In this document: piece by piece, positions 29,891 through 39,700 of the stretch
Numbering within the stretch: the first letter of the stretch is position 1
How the letters are laid out: each line of letters opens with the position of its first letter
Assembly (NCBI GenBank): GCA_035578175.1
Contig: JAQMRL010000006.1
Span: 68,516,001 to 68,580,000, forward strand
DNA length: 64,000 nucleotides
Reading direction: 5' to 3'
From: Catonia carolina
Taxonomy: Eukaryota > Arthropoda > Insecta > Hemiptera > Achilidae
The notes under the pieces: generated by a model
The model's input: the letters and a program-made list of their open reading frames with translations, nothing else
What the model was told of the DNA's origin: nothing
The model's database searches: none
Translations under genes and position numbers: made by a program

Positions 29891-30870
29891 GGCCGGTGTT
29901 TCACTTACCGATACGATACCGATAAATCGTCGCCGATACCGTTAATCCGACAAACAGGGCACTCGGAATGTATTGAAATACACACGATCGGTTTTACTTT
30001 TGCCGATATCGTTTCGACATTATCGAAAAATATTTCGATGTCGTCATATTGGACCCAAAACATACAGGAAGTTAGGGAATCCTGCTATCTAGGGAGTAAA
30101 ATAACAAAGGATGGTAGAAGCACAAGTGATATCAAGAGTAGAATTGCTCAAGCTAGAAAAGCCTTTGAAATGAAAAACAGCTTACTGACTACGAACATTG
30201 ATTTACAGATTAGGAAATATTTATTTAAACATTATGTTTGGAGTGTAGCATTATACGGAAGTGAAACGTGGGTGATAGGGGCTGTAGAAAGGAAGAGGAT
30301 AGAAGCTTTTGTAATGTGGTGTTATAGGAAAATGTTAAGGATTAGGTGGGTGGACAAAATAAGTAATTTAGAGGTTCTTAAGCGAGTGGATGAAAAAAGA
30401 AGTATATGGAAGCATCTTACCAAAAGAAGGGATAGGCTAGTGGGGCATATCCTAAGACATCCAGGTATTGGGCTATCAATAATGGAGGGTAATAATTATT
30501 GAGGGAGTAAATTGTAGAGGGAGGCAACGATTAGAATACCTATATAAAGCAAATTACAAAAGATGTAGGGTGTTACAGGTATGTAGATATGAAACGACTT
30601 GCGCAAGATAGAACAAGTTGGAGAACTGCATCAAACCAGTCGAGAGACTGATGACAAAAAAAAAACATTGGACCTAACATATAGGTGGTACAGTCGTCTC
30701 TTGTTGTATCGTACCGATAAAACAGAAAGTATTGTCTTTATTAATACCGATATCGGGGCCGACGATTCGTATGAAAATTATTGTTCAACTATTATCGGTA
30801 TAGTGTCAGCCGTAACCCCAAGATCGGCGGCGATAATATCGATATCGTGTCGGTAAGTGCAAAACCGGTC
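29891..30870. mobile_element. PIF/Harbinger-like MITE carrying a LINE insertion
   Basis: The ends GGCCGGTGTTTCACTTACCG and, inverted, GACCGGTTTTGCACTTACCG extend into imperfect inverted repeats of about 45 bp. TAA stands on both sides (29888-29890, 30871-30873). A 3-bp TWA duplication with GG-starting termini is typical of PIF/Harbinger. Subtracting the LINE at 30056-30666 and its TSD leaves ~360 bp with repeated CCGATATCG words and no transposase. Confidence 0.7.
30056..30666 (+). pseudogene. Non-LTR LINE C-terminal fragment nested in MITE
   Basis: An open frame reaching a TGA at 30500-30502 contains YLGSKITKDGRSTSDIKSRI, YVWSVALYGSETWVIG, WCYRKMLRIRWVDKISNLEV and DRLVGHILRHPG: the C-terminal part of a widespread insect endonuclease-reverse transcriptase family. 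After three stops the region at 30599-30660 still shows the typical end HQTSRETDDKKK with an A tail. The insertion is flanked by ATTGGACC at 30048-30055 and 30667-30674. It is truncated at the 5' end and inactive. Clade not assigned. Confidence 0.8.
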
Positions 30871-30987
30871 TAATTACTGATGAAATAAATGTTGAATGAA
30901 CATAGCTCTACAAAAATGTTCAAAATTATTCCTTTGTTTGGCAATGTTTTAACCTCAAGTAAACCGTTTAAAAACGAATATTTCATT

Positions 30988-31226
30988 TTTTTAATTTTTA
31001 ATCCCTAATTTGTACGGTGCAATCCGTTAAATTGAGAAAAAAAGTCAACCCTATGACCCAATGAGATGAGGATGATGTGTATGACGTGTAAATGAGATGT
31101 AATCTTTTACAGACTAAGCCCGACCTGTTCAAAGAGTGTTAATTGAACCCTAACCATCAAAATACACCGGTTACCACTGTCTAGTATTTAAATCCGTATA
31201 TAAGTAACTACCTTTATTAAGATTTA
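30988..31226 (-). repeat. SINE-B, 5'-truncated antisense copy
   Basis: The reverse complement matches SINE-B from the bases just after the B box (TAAAGGTAGTTAC-like) to the A-rich tail (poly-T at 30988). It contains CCAATGAGATGAGGATGATG and ACACCGGTTACCACTGTC in complement. Confidence 0.8.
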
Positions 31227-31230
31227 TTTA

Positions 31231-31576
31231 TAGTTCAGCCGCTCTAAGTTTGCTCCTACTGTCAACAAACCAAAACCAGCTACTACAGGGTGCACGCTAG
31301 AGTCCGTGACTTTATGGATGTCGTATTCCTATTAAGTCAACTATTTTTTAAATTATAAGTAGGCCTACTTAAAGTACTAAAAACATCAGTCGTGATATGA
31401 TGTAGGCCTAACAATTTAATTTATAAAAATACTTTTAGAAATATTTTGTATTTAAATACTTTTGAAAGTTTTTAGTTGTTACTTTTTAATCAGCGTGTAC
31501 ACATTTAGATATAATGCGCATGCTCAGTGACGTCATTATTTTTTACATTAGGAGCAAACTTAGAACGGCTGAACTG
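31231..31576. mobile_element. TA-flanked MITE with ~27-bp inverted ends, 346 bp
   Basis: TAGTTCAGCCGCTCTAAGTT and its inverted partner (AACTTAGAACGGCTGAACTG at the right, 31557-31576) form nearly perfect termini continuing into TGCTCCTA. TA lies on both sides (31229-31230, 31577-31578). No coding. Tc1/mariner-type affiliation is inferred from the TA flank only. Confidence 0.7.
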
Positions 31577-31689
31577 TAGGAATATTTGTCTCCGACAATC
31601 AGTTGTTTTAACAGCTGACTCGCCGCAACGACGGTGAGTATAAACGGATAATTTTCTTTGGCTTCAACTTTATTTTTATTTACGACTGT

Positions 31690-32170
31690 AGATTTTTTTT
31701 TAAAAGCACATAGTAAATGAGATGGAATGAATGAGGAAAGGCGGGAATGTGACGTGTATGAGAATCGATCCAGTGACCGATTTCGGCGTGAAATTTTACA
31801 AAGAATGTGGTGTCAATATTTTTCAATGATAATGATTTATAAACTATGATAGATGTTTTTTTTTAAAGAAATTACTTTTTTATTTTTATGAAATGAAACA
31901 GGCATGGCAAGTTAAATAGGTTTTTATGGTGGTTGGAGAAGATCCCTATTCCACCTTTGTTTCAGTCATCTGTTAACAGTGAGATTGTTAGTTGAAAGAG
32001 ATTGGACATTTGGATTTATGTGGTCAATTGTCTTTGTGTGTAATGAGTTGAATGTTGCGTTGACAATGCCTCGAACCGTTGATACTTTCAGGTCTTCGTG
32101 AAGGGTATGATTGATTGGTTACGTAAAAAGGTGCGTTTGTTATTGCTCTAAGTGCTTTTGACTGACATTA
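31690..32170 (-). pseudogene. Jockey-like LINE C-terminus and 3' UTR, antisense
   Basis: The reverse complement encodes QSKALRAITNAPFYVTN, then after a frame break GIVNATFNSLHTKTIDHIN and RLKQRWNRDLL-like residues with one stop. It is the same family as 9261-9640 (which is on the plus strand) but retains a segment missing there. 3' UTR sequence continues to about 31690. Confidence 0.75.
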
Positions 32171-32194
32171 AACGGATATGAACTTTAAAAAAAC

Positions 32195-33870
32195 TCATGT
32201 GAAACTCTCGTCTTACGAATTTCTCTTGCCAATGTAAATAATGGGATATATAACCAAAGTATAATTTTGGGTAAACTATATAATATAAAAACCAGTCAAA
32301 TATTTATCTTAAGTGAATGATCCTTGATGAAAATTAACATCTGTACAACTAATAAATACGGGAAAGTACTAATTAACTCTAAACGTTTTTTTTGACACTT
32401 TCAATTGAAGTTTAGTAACTGTTATTATATTAACACAACAATTTCTAAATGTAAAGTTAACGTTCCAAAACTTGATTTACTTGAAGGAGCGTGCAGTCAT
32501 CACCACAGTCCTACAGTTGGCCAAGAAGATCCCTTGGCCAGAGGTGTTTTAAACGTCTGCGCTGAGCACCCGGTATCGCCCTAGTGTATATGTTTTGTAT
32601 GAGAGGGTTGTCATATAACTCAAATTTGTCATGCATCGTCTTGTATAGGTAGTTGTTTCGCGACATCAATTACGTATGAGATTTTTAAGTCTTTGTGCAA
32701 CATTGAGTTTGTGATGTAAAAGGGGCATTGCGTTATCGTTCGTAGAATCTTGTTCTGAATCGCTTGTATACGTTTCGTGTGTGAAGGTTTAGCAGATCCC
32801 CAAAGTTGAACTCCATATGTCTAGATTCGTCTTAAGACTGTCTTGTAGTTTGTTAATTTGTGTGACATGTTTAATTTAGAACGTTTATCGAGTAACTGTT
32901 TCAGTTGATAGAAGTGTGTTTTGAGTTTGTTGTGTGTTTGTGTGTGTGTAACATGTGCGTTCCATGTAAGTTTTTTGTCCAAGTGTAAGCCTAAGCAGCG
33001 TGTTTGAGTAGTGTGAGGTAGCGAAATATTATTAATGTAAGTTGTTGGGCAGTTTAGTCGTCTAAGAGTCAACGTCATTTTTTGCGATTTGTTTTCATTA
33101 ATTTTAATTTTCCAAAGTTTAACCTATGACTCTATCAGGTGCAAATGGTTTTGTGTCTTTTGAATTGCAATTACAGGTGTTGGCATCAACCGCAAGTACT
33201 GCCATATCATCAGCAAACATAGACATATTTGTATGGATAGAAGTTGGTATGTCACTGGTGCTTACAGAAAACAACCTTGGTGCAAGTACGCTTCCTTGGG
33301 GAACTCTAAACTAAGCTCTGTAGAAAAATTTTTGGAATTAATTACTAATTAAATTAAAAGTTGTAGATTATACAAAATGTCTACAACGTTGATTATAATT
33401 ATAAGCTATTGCTCTAAAATACATAAACTTATTAAAACGGCAATTTTAAAACAACAAACATTTTTTCCACGAAAACAAAGTTCCGAGTGTGCTAATAGAT
33501 ATTGCTCTTATTTATTCTCGTAGAGCATAAGGAATTGAATAAATAAGGCGACTTTAATCAATATTAGGAGTCAGTTTTTGAGAAGATTGCAGGAAAGTTC
33601 ACAATCACAGGATTAAACTAGGTACTATTTCCGGTTGACTGATTTAAATAAAACTATTTGTGTCATGTCCTGTTGCAGTAGCTACCTACTAGAATTTCAA
33701 ATTTCAACTACGTACACTATCCCGTTTTTTGAGATATTTTGATCACACACAGATCAATCACTTAAATCATATTTTTTTGGTTAAGAGTATCAGGAACGTG
33801 CTTTTTTGGTAAAAAAGCGATTTTAGAAAATCGACATGAAAACAATACCCTCCTTTTTTATATTCACACA
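32195..33870 (-). mobile_element. H element split by a J1 insertion
   Basis: The H start (CTCATGTGAAACTCTCG and TTTCTCTTGCCAATG) is at 32195-32240. H breaks at 32384 and resumes at 33302 (AACTCTAAACTAAGCTCTG), ending near 33870 with a degraded hairpin (TTTTTATATTCACAC). Removing the J1 copy restores a co-linear H. Confidence 0.75.
32385..33301 (-). pseudogene. J1 LINE, 5'-truncated copy with 10-bp TSD
   Basis: The reverse complement matches J1 from about 22250 to 23148. Direct repeats AACTCTAAAC at 32375-32384 and 33302-33311 bound it exactly. The 3' end is GTGTC plus eight A (T at 32385-32392). Readable segments include RCLGLHLDKKLTWNAHVTHT and KLNMSHKLTNYKTVLRRI, plus the region before FADD near 33180-33300 (VPQGSVLAP-like complement). 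Several indels and stops make it dead. The TSD proves retroposition into an older H copy. Confidence 0.85.
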
Positions 33871-34045
33871 TTAGTGATTTTCTGTATTTTTTAATCCGAA
33901 TAAGATTCGAAATCCAAAATAAATTTTTTTAAGATTGCGTCTTTATTATGCATTTTACGACATAAGTAGTTTTATAATAAAAGTTATTAGTTATTAAAAT
34001 ACCCACAACTTTTATAACAAGCATTTTTTCGTATTATAGGTCAAG
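33871..34045 (+). repeat. H element internal fragment
   Basis: TTAGTGATTTTCTGTATTTTT, TTTTTTAAGATTGCGTC and TATTATGCATTTTACGACAT match the distal half of H in sense orientation. No termini are present. Confidence 0.5.
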
Positions 34046-35118
34046 GAAACGTGAAAAGTATTCGAAATGAGTGGAATCGAAACGAAAGATTTGAGATAAA
34101 CGCTATGGTAAAAACATATAAACAATAGATGCTTAAATTTACAAATTTTATTTGTAAATGCCGGACTAGACTATTATTACTTATTTCATTTGAAACAAAA
34201 TTAATTTTGAAATATTTCATTGTAACTTGACAAGGATGAGCAAATGTAATTATTCCTGTTCAATTACAATTAACTAAGAGAAAAACAAACATATCTACTT
34301 CACAGTAAATACAAAATAGTATTGGTGCATACATTAAATATTTGATACTCGAAAATTCGTTTGAATATCTCTGAAAATGTTAAGTAGCTCATAGTCTATT
34401 TAATATGCAAAACAGAAAATAATATCTTTACGGTATTATTTTCAACTGTTTTAATATTTTCTGAGAACATATTTAATAACACTACATATTTGAATAACAA
34501 AATATTATTAATGAAAATATATTCAATATTTATACAATTTGATATTAAATTCTAGTTACATTTTGTTATTTTTTGTCTATCCAGGGCTTTTAGTCAAAAT
34601 TCTGAAGATTTGCTTTTGGCGCTCCTTTTTGATGTAAGCAATAAAACCCACACGATAATTTTTAAATTCTATCAAAGTAAAAGTTTTTACGTTTAAAATA
34701 TAGTTTGAAATGTGCGCTTTAAAATGGCGTTAGAATCATGTTGCTAAGCCAACTGGAAAATATTTTATTAATTTTTTTGTGATTGTATGTTTAAACTGAT
34801 TTTGCCATCTGTCACGAAATTTTACAAAATAATTTTCCCTTTCAATTAATATTTTACCGTGATTTATAAATACTATTTTTTCATATTGCCGTCTCTCTTT
34901 GATTTATTCATAAGTTAGCAGTATAACCTAAAAGTTTATAGCCTGCGCTATTTTTGTTGTGGTTTTTCTTAGTTTACACTCGTGTTTTTAATTTATCAAA
35001 CTTTAAACGCGAATATCTCAAAAAGTCATTTTTAGAACTTTATGTACCTTTTTCTTAGTTTCCACAAAAGGAACAAATATGAAATTTTTATGGAGTATGT
35101 TAAACATCCAGTTCTATT
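34046..35118. other. AT-rich spacer, no recognised feature
   Basis: No gene or family repeat is supported. The sequence around 35119 is continuous with that after 35535, because SINE-A inserted there with a target duplication. Confidence 0.45.
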
Positions 35119-35130
35119 GATTTAATCTGT

Positions 35131-35523
35131 TGTTGTTTAGGTCATCAGCCGAAAAGCTGGTTTGAACCTATAGAGGTTTTACTAAGTAAAATGAGGAGTG
35201 TGGTGGTTTACCATTGCCTTCCTCACTGAATAGAAAAGTATGCTTATCAGCATGCCGGGCCCTCTGAAAAGCCCATATTTTCCACTCTGCAAATAACACC
35301 TTCACTTCATTCACCACAGGGTCTGGCTGTATAATGAAATCCATTACTTTCAGAGGCGATAACTCTGATTAGTGTCTTTTACACCTCTACCTCTTCTGTT
35401 CTTAAATGATTCAGTCATTTAATTGGCTGACCATGTGATAAGAAACAGAACTATTTATTTTAGCCCAGCAATGAACAGATTGAGAGTAAATAATTTGACC
35501 CTCCACCTGTCTGTTATGGGCAG
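35131..35523 (-). mobile_element. SINE-A, reference copy (393 bp)
   Basis: A 12-bp perfect duplication GATTTAATCTGT at 35119-35130 and 35524-35535 fixes both ends. Sense strand (minus) starts CTGCCCATAACAGACAGGTG and ends GACCTAAACAACA. Internal complementary words are numerous: CAGCC-GAAA-GGCTG, CAACCTCTAGAGG-like, TTTTACTAAGTAAAA, AGTGAGG/CCTCACT and AAATGATTCAGTCATTT. No box-A/box-B pair is obvious, so the origin of the head is unresolved. Confidence 0.88.
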
Positions 35524-35535
35524 GATTTAATCTGT

Positions 35536-35896
35536 CATTTTTAAAAATATTGAAAATTGTGGAAGAAATTTTTTTCGGTGATTTTTCGATGAAAAAAACG
35601 TTCTGTTTTTGAAAGAATCGTGAAAATCGAAATTCTTACCAGAATTAAATGCTACACATTCTAATTATGTACCAAAGAGTGGCCTTTCATACAAAAAAAA
35701 TTGTAGCTCCAACTGGAGTAGTTGCTGAGAAAAAGGTACAAACATTAACATTGCTTAGAATAGAGATCCACACTCCCATTAAGAGCCGTATTCTGTTGTT
35801 TGTCAAGTTTGTTTGAAGCTTAAATTCTATAAATGATTTATTTTATGTTATCTAATTTTATTTGTTAGTAGGCTAAATTACATCATTAAATGTAAT
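35536..35896. other. AT-rich spacer, no recognised feature
   Basis: Nothing supportable. Confidence 0.45.
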
Positions 35897-36113
35897 TGTT
35901 GTGTAGGCCATCACGAGGAGTGACGTGATTTACCTTTTGTCTTCCTTACTTAGCGGAAACGTTTTCTCATCGGTATGCTGGGCCCTCTGTAACGCATCCA
36001 TTTTCCACCCTTCAAAATTACACCGTCACTTCATTCACCACAGGGTCTGACTGTATAATTTTATAAGATTCATTACTATCAAAGGAGATAATGTAATTAT
36101 ATAGTGTATTTTA
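35897..36113 (-). repeat. SINE-A, 3' part, split by SINE-D
   Basis: TTGTGTAGGCCATCACGAGG begins the copy with a small deletion of the hairpin region; it proceeds to AAAGGAGATAATGTAATTAT and TATAGTGTATTTTA, where SINE-D inserted. The rest is at 36366-36520. Confidence 0.75.
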
Positions 36114-36365
36114 GGCCTCCGGGCCAGCCCAGTCAGTCAGCTGGTAGTAAGTCGCTATTATTTGTTAAGTTACACCGGTTGGGCAAGCGACTTTGGGTGG
36201 TGACCAGTTGACAGCCATCCATGAACAAACTCTACTGGGGGTCCCTGTTCAAACTCATGTCTAATTCACGTCAAATAATACAGCAAAGCAGCGATCAAAT
36301 TGGGTAGTTGTCAATAATGTACAGTTCCCGGATAACAAATAAAAGCTAAAAAAAAAAAAAAAAAA
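36114..36365 (+). mobile_element. SINE-D, 252 bp with 15-bp TSD
   Basis: The 15-bp direct repeat ATATAGTGTATTTTA at 36099-36113 and 36366-36380 encloses it perfectly. It starts GGCCTCCGGGCCAGCCCAGT, contains a weak B-box-like CTGTTCAAACTCATG, and ends in AATAAAAGCT followed by a pure A run. A pol III type SINE is inferred; the A box is not clear. It inserted into an existing SINE-A. Confidence 0.85.
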
Positions 36366-36520
36366 ATATAGTGTATTTTACACCTCTACCTCTTCTGTTG
36401 TTAAATTTTTCAGTCACATAATTGGCTGATCATGTAACAAGAAACAGAACTATTTTTAGTAGCCTTGAAACTAGCAGGTAGAGTGCAAATAATTTAACAC
36501 TCCACCTGCCTGTTATTGGC
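36366..36520 (-). repeat. SINE-A, 5' part after SINE-D
   Basis: ACACCTCTACCTCTTCTGTTG through CTCCACCTGCCTGTTATTGG completes the SINE-A interrupted at 36113. Confidence 0.75.
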
Positions 36521-36635
36521 AAAAACAAAAATTGTATATAATAAGTAATGTTGTAGTGAAGCGGCTGAAAATAAAATCTGCTGGTCATAAACAGCTGACT
36601 GATTAATTATAAAAAAGATGCATTTAATTGTTGAA

Positions 36636-36965
36636 ACCCACTGGGTTAGTCTAGAGGTAAAGTCGTCGCCAAAATCAGCTGTTTAACAGCTGATTTTCAG
36701 AGACGAAGGTTCCTGGTTCAAATCCTAGTAAAGGTAATTACTTTTATACGGATTTGAGTGCTAGACAGTGGTTACCGGTGTACTTTGATGGTTGGGGTTC
36801 AATTAACCATACTCTCTCAGGAATGGTCGACCTGAGTCTGTACAAGACTACACAGTCTCATTTACACGTCATACACATCATCCTCATCTCATTGGGTCAT
36901 GGGGTTGCTCATTGTTCTGAATTGAACAGATTGCAACGTACACAAATTAGGGATTAAAAAAAAAA
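36636..36965 (+). mobile_element. SINE-B, complete copy with 9-bp TSD
   Basis: ATTGTTGAA at 36627-36635 and 36966-36974 flanks the 330-bp unit. Head: TTAGTCTAGAGGTAAAG (A box) and TTCCTGGTTCAAATCC (B box), with the palindrome AAAATCAGCTGTTTAACAGC and its complement between them. The tail is GGGATTAAAAAAAAAAA. A short frame through the body is not a gene. Confidence 0.9.
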
Positions 36966-37126
36966 ATTGTTGAAGGCGGGCCGCGGTTTGAATGGCTGGT
37001 GTGTTAGTGGTCTAACACTTGCGCGGGATTCTTCGTTACGGTGAAGTTTGTTATTTTGTCATCAGACATTGTATTTAATATTTAATTTAGTGAGGGATAT
37101 TGTTTATTTTATTTTATTGTTAATTA

Positions 37127-38474
37127 CGAGGGTAGGCTGATAAGTAATGCACACATGCTTGTAGAAGACAACTAAATAAACTTCAGTAGCGCGCCTGGTG
37201 GCATGTGGAAGTACTATTTCTCCTCTACAAGCCTGCGCAGTTTGAAGGCGTTGCTTTCATTCAGTTTGTTTTGAGTAGTGGAAGTATGGCGTCGTGTTCT
37301 GGTGCTATGTCAACGAGAATTAAACAACGCGCTGTTATCGAATTTTTAACTGCTGAGAAAGTGAATCCTAGTGAGATTTATCGTCGTTTAAAGGCTGTTT
37401 ATTGTGACGATACTGTTGATAGGTCTACTGTGAATCGTTGGGTAATAAAATTTCGTGATTGCCAACCTGGAAAAGCCTTAATTGTTGACAAAACACGCAG
37501 TGGACGACCAATCACTGCCTCAGACGATAATCGTCGCAAACTCATCGATGATTTGATTCAAAATGACCGGCGAATCACTCAACAGCGTATCGCAAACCAA
37601 ATTGGAATATCTAAGGAACGTGTTGGCTTCATTATTGAACAATTGGGATACCGTAAAATCTGTGCACGATGGGTACCACGCCGTCTGACAGACGAGAATA
37701 AACAGCGTCGATTGGAATGCTGTGAACAACTTTTGAAGCGCTACCGTGACGAAGGAGACGACTTTCTTTTGAATATTGTGACGGGGGACGAGTCATGGGT
37801 TCATCATTACGATCCCGAAGAAAAAAGGCAGAGCGCTGAATATCGTCATCCACATTCTCCTGTTGTGAAAAAGTTCAAAACACAACCGTCCGCAAAAAAA
37901 ATTCTTTTGACTGTGTTTTGGGATGCTCGCCGAGTTTATGTGACTGATTATCTGGAACGAGGGGCAACGGTAAATTCTGCTCAGTATATACAGACTCTGA
38001 AACACCTCCGACGTCGAGTTTGTCGTGTTAGAGGCAACCTGGCGCCAATAATTTTGCAACACGACAATGCTCGTCCACACACTTCGCGTGCAACTGGAGA
38101 GGCTCTGAGAAACCTGAAGTTTCAACCAATTTTACACCCTCCGTATTCTCCCGACCTTGCGCCTTGCGATTTTTATTTTTTTCCTCTACTGAAGAGAGAC
38201 CTTAAGGGTAATCATTACAGCTCGGACAATGAGGTGAAGGCAGCTATTGCGTCCTGGGTTCGAGGAAAGTCGGAAGAATTTTTCAGTGACGGAATGAAAA
38301 AACTTGTTAAACGTTGGGAGAAATGTGTAATGCTTAACGGTGACTATATTGAAAAATAAATAGATAATTTGGTAGGTTAAGATTTGTACTTTAATTTGTT
38401 ATTTACCCCATCTTGCTATTTCTTTTTGTTCGTCTTCTACAAGCATGTGTGCATTACTTATCAGCCTACCCTCG
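37127..38474 (+). mobile_element. Intact mariner element, 1348 bp
   Basis: TA flanks lie at 37125-37126 and 38475-38476. The inverted repeats start CGAGGGTAGGCTGATAAGTA and are identical for 43 bp at the two ends. One uninterrupted transposase gene fills the interior. Length, TA duplication and D34D transposase are standard for mariner. Confidence 0.97.
37286..38359 (+). CDS. Mariner transposase, D34D, apparently intact
   Basis: Cut-and-paste transposase that would bind the element's inverted repeats and cut DNA in the nucleus. I choose the ATG at 37286 (MASCSGAMSTRIKQRAVIEF), giving 357 residues; the frame is open back to 37205, and 345-360 residues is usual for the family. An N-terminal double helix-turn-helix region (about residues 15-120) includes STVNRWVIKF and GRPITASD and ends in the linker-like WVPRRLT. 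Catalytic residues are visible: GDESWVHHYDPE (first Asp), QHDNARPH (second Asp) and YSPDLAPCDF (third Asp, 34 residues after the second). No stop, frameshift or intron is seen. It sits inside perfect 43-bp inverted repeats, so recent mobility is likely. The mariner subfamily is not assigned. Confidence 0.95.
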   Translation: MASCSGAMSTRIKQRAVIEFLTAEKVNPSEIYRRLKAVYCDDTVDRSTVNRWVIKFRDCQPGKALIVDKTRSGRPITASDDNRRKLIDDLIQNDRRITQQRIANQIGISKERVGFIIEQLGYRKICARWVPRRLTDENKQRRLECCEQLLKRYRDEGDDFLLNIVTGDESWVHHYDPEEKRQSAEYRHPHSPVVKKFKTQPSAKKILLTVFWDARRVYVTDYLERGATVNSAQYIQTLKHLRRRVCRVRGNLAPIILQHDNARPHTSRATGEALRNLKFQPILHPPYSPDLAPCDFYFFPLLKRDLKGNHYSSDNEVKAAIASWVRGKSEEFFSDGMKKLVKRWEKCVMLNGDYIEK

Positions 38475-38737
38475 TAATTGCGTGAACTGTATTATTTTCA
38501 ATGTTTAATAACTCATTTTCATGAACTCATAATTTTCATTGTTGTCATTTTTATTGGTTAGGTTTTTTTGTCAAATAATTTTGTTAAATAAATATTATGT
38601 GAATTAATTAAATTAAAGTTTACAATTTTACTTAACTATAACGAGTTGTAACAATAATTAATTGTTATAAGTTTAAATTTAGTCGGTTTATTATTTTTTA
38701 AACCCAGATCCCGAAGGAATCCTTAAGTGTTACTATA

Positions 38738-39700
38738 TACGAGGTTTGATCATTAAAAAACGGGAATTTTTAAATTTTGCGGGTTTTTAAATCCAATTTC
38801 CAAAAATGTCTATTGCCTTGTTGGTACATCTGTTTCTATCATGTGTTTGCATTTGCAGCCATTTTGATTGTACATTTTATTGTTAATAGTTGAAAAGAGT
38901 AGACGTGTTTGCATTCGCTCGGTGATTTGTTACTTCTAAAAAAATAGATGAAACAGTTTCGTTAAAATTTTTGTGAAAAATAATATCAAGTCTAGTAGGC
39001 CTACCACATTCGAAATGTTGACAGTGGCTTTTGGTGAATCTACTATGAGTAAAACAATACTGTTTACGAGTGGTACAAACGGTTTAAAATGCCTGTGAAA
39101 ACGTTGAAGATGATTACCACCCTTGTCGTCCTAGTAAAACAATAACCGACGACAGCGTCGTAGAAGTGTGAAAAATGATTCTGAAAGATCGCAGAATCAC
39201 TATCAGAGAGGTTGCTAATGAAGTCGGTATATCAATTAGATCATGTCAAGCAATTTCTTCGGATGTTTTGGGCATGAACGCAAGGCACCAAAGTTCGTTG
39301 CAAACTTACTGAATTTTGAACAAAACGAACAAAAAGAAGAACGTCGAGTGAATATCGCCCAAGAATTGGTGAATGAAGTCAATATTGATCCAGAATTTCT
39401 GTAAACGGTCATAACAGGTCACAAAACATGGGTATATGGGTATTTTATACGTTTTTAGACAACCATGAAAAAACGACGTTTTGCCACCATTGATGCCACA
39501 AAAAACATAATCACTAAAGGAGCTGAAAGCTGTACCAAAAAGTGAGTTCCAGAAGTGCTTCCAAGATTGGAAAAAGCTCGGGCACAAGTGTATTATATCT
39601 GAGGGGGATTACTTTGAAGGGAACAAAATTGAAATAGATGAATAAATAAAGAAAGTTTAAGAAAAAAATTCCGGATTTTTTTGAACAAACCTCGTGTATA
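38738..39700 (+). mobile_element. Second mariner, internally deleted and decayed
   Basis: The ends TACGAGGTTTGATCATTAAA and, inverted, TACACGAGGTTTGTTCAAAA are imperfect repeats beside TA. The body carries broken pieces of a mariner transposase different from the one at 37286. At ~960 bp it is short by several hundred bases. Confidence 0.8.
38945..39648 (+). pseudogene. Decayed mariner transposase lacking the catalytic core
   Basis: Readable in three frames: TTFEMLTVAFGESTMSKT (about 39005), KDRRITIREVANEVGISIRS (about 39185-39245), ISSDVLGMNARHQSS, KKKNVE, then a degraded segment corresponding to the ITGDESWVYGY motif of relatives (about 39405-39440), and finally SEFQKCFQDWKKLGHKCIIS and EGDYFEGNKIEIDE (about 39542-39645). 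The section that should hold the second and third catalytic aspartates is deleted between about 39445 and 39520. Several frameshifts and stops exist. It is inactive. Confidence 0.8.

Noticed and set aside
37520..38125. Minus-strand frames within the mariner
   Set aside because: Shadows of the transposase gene.
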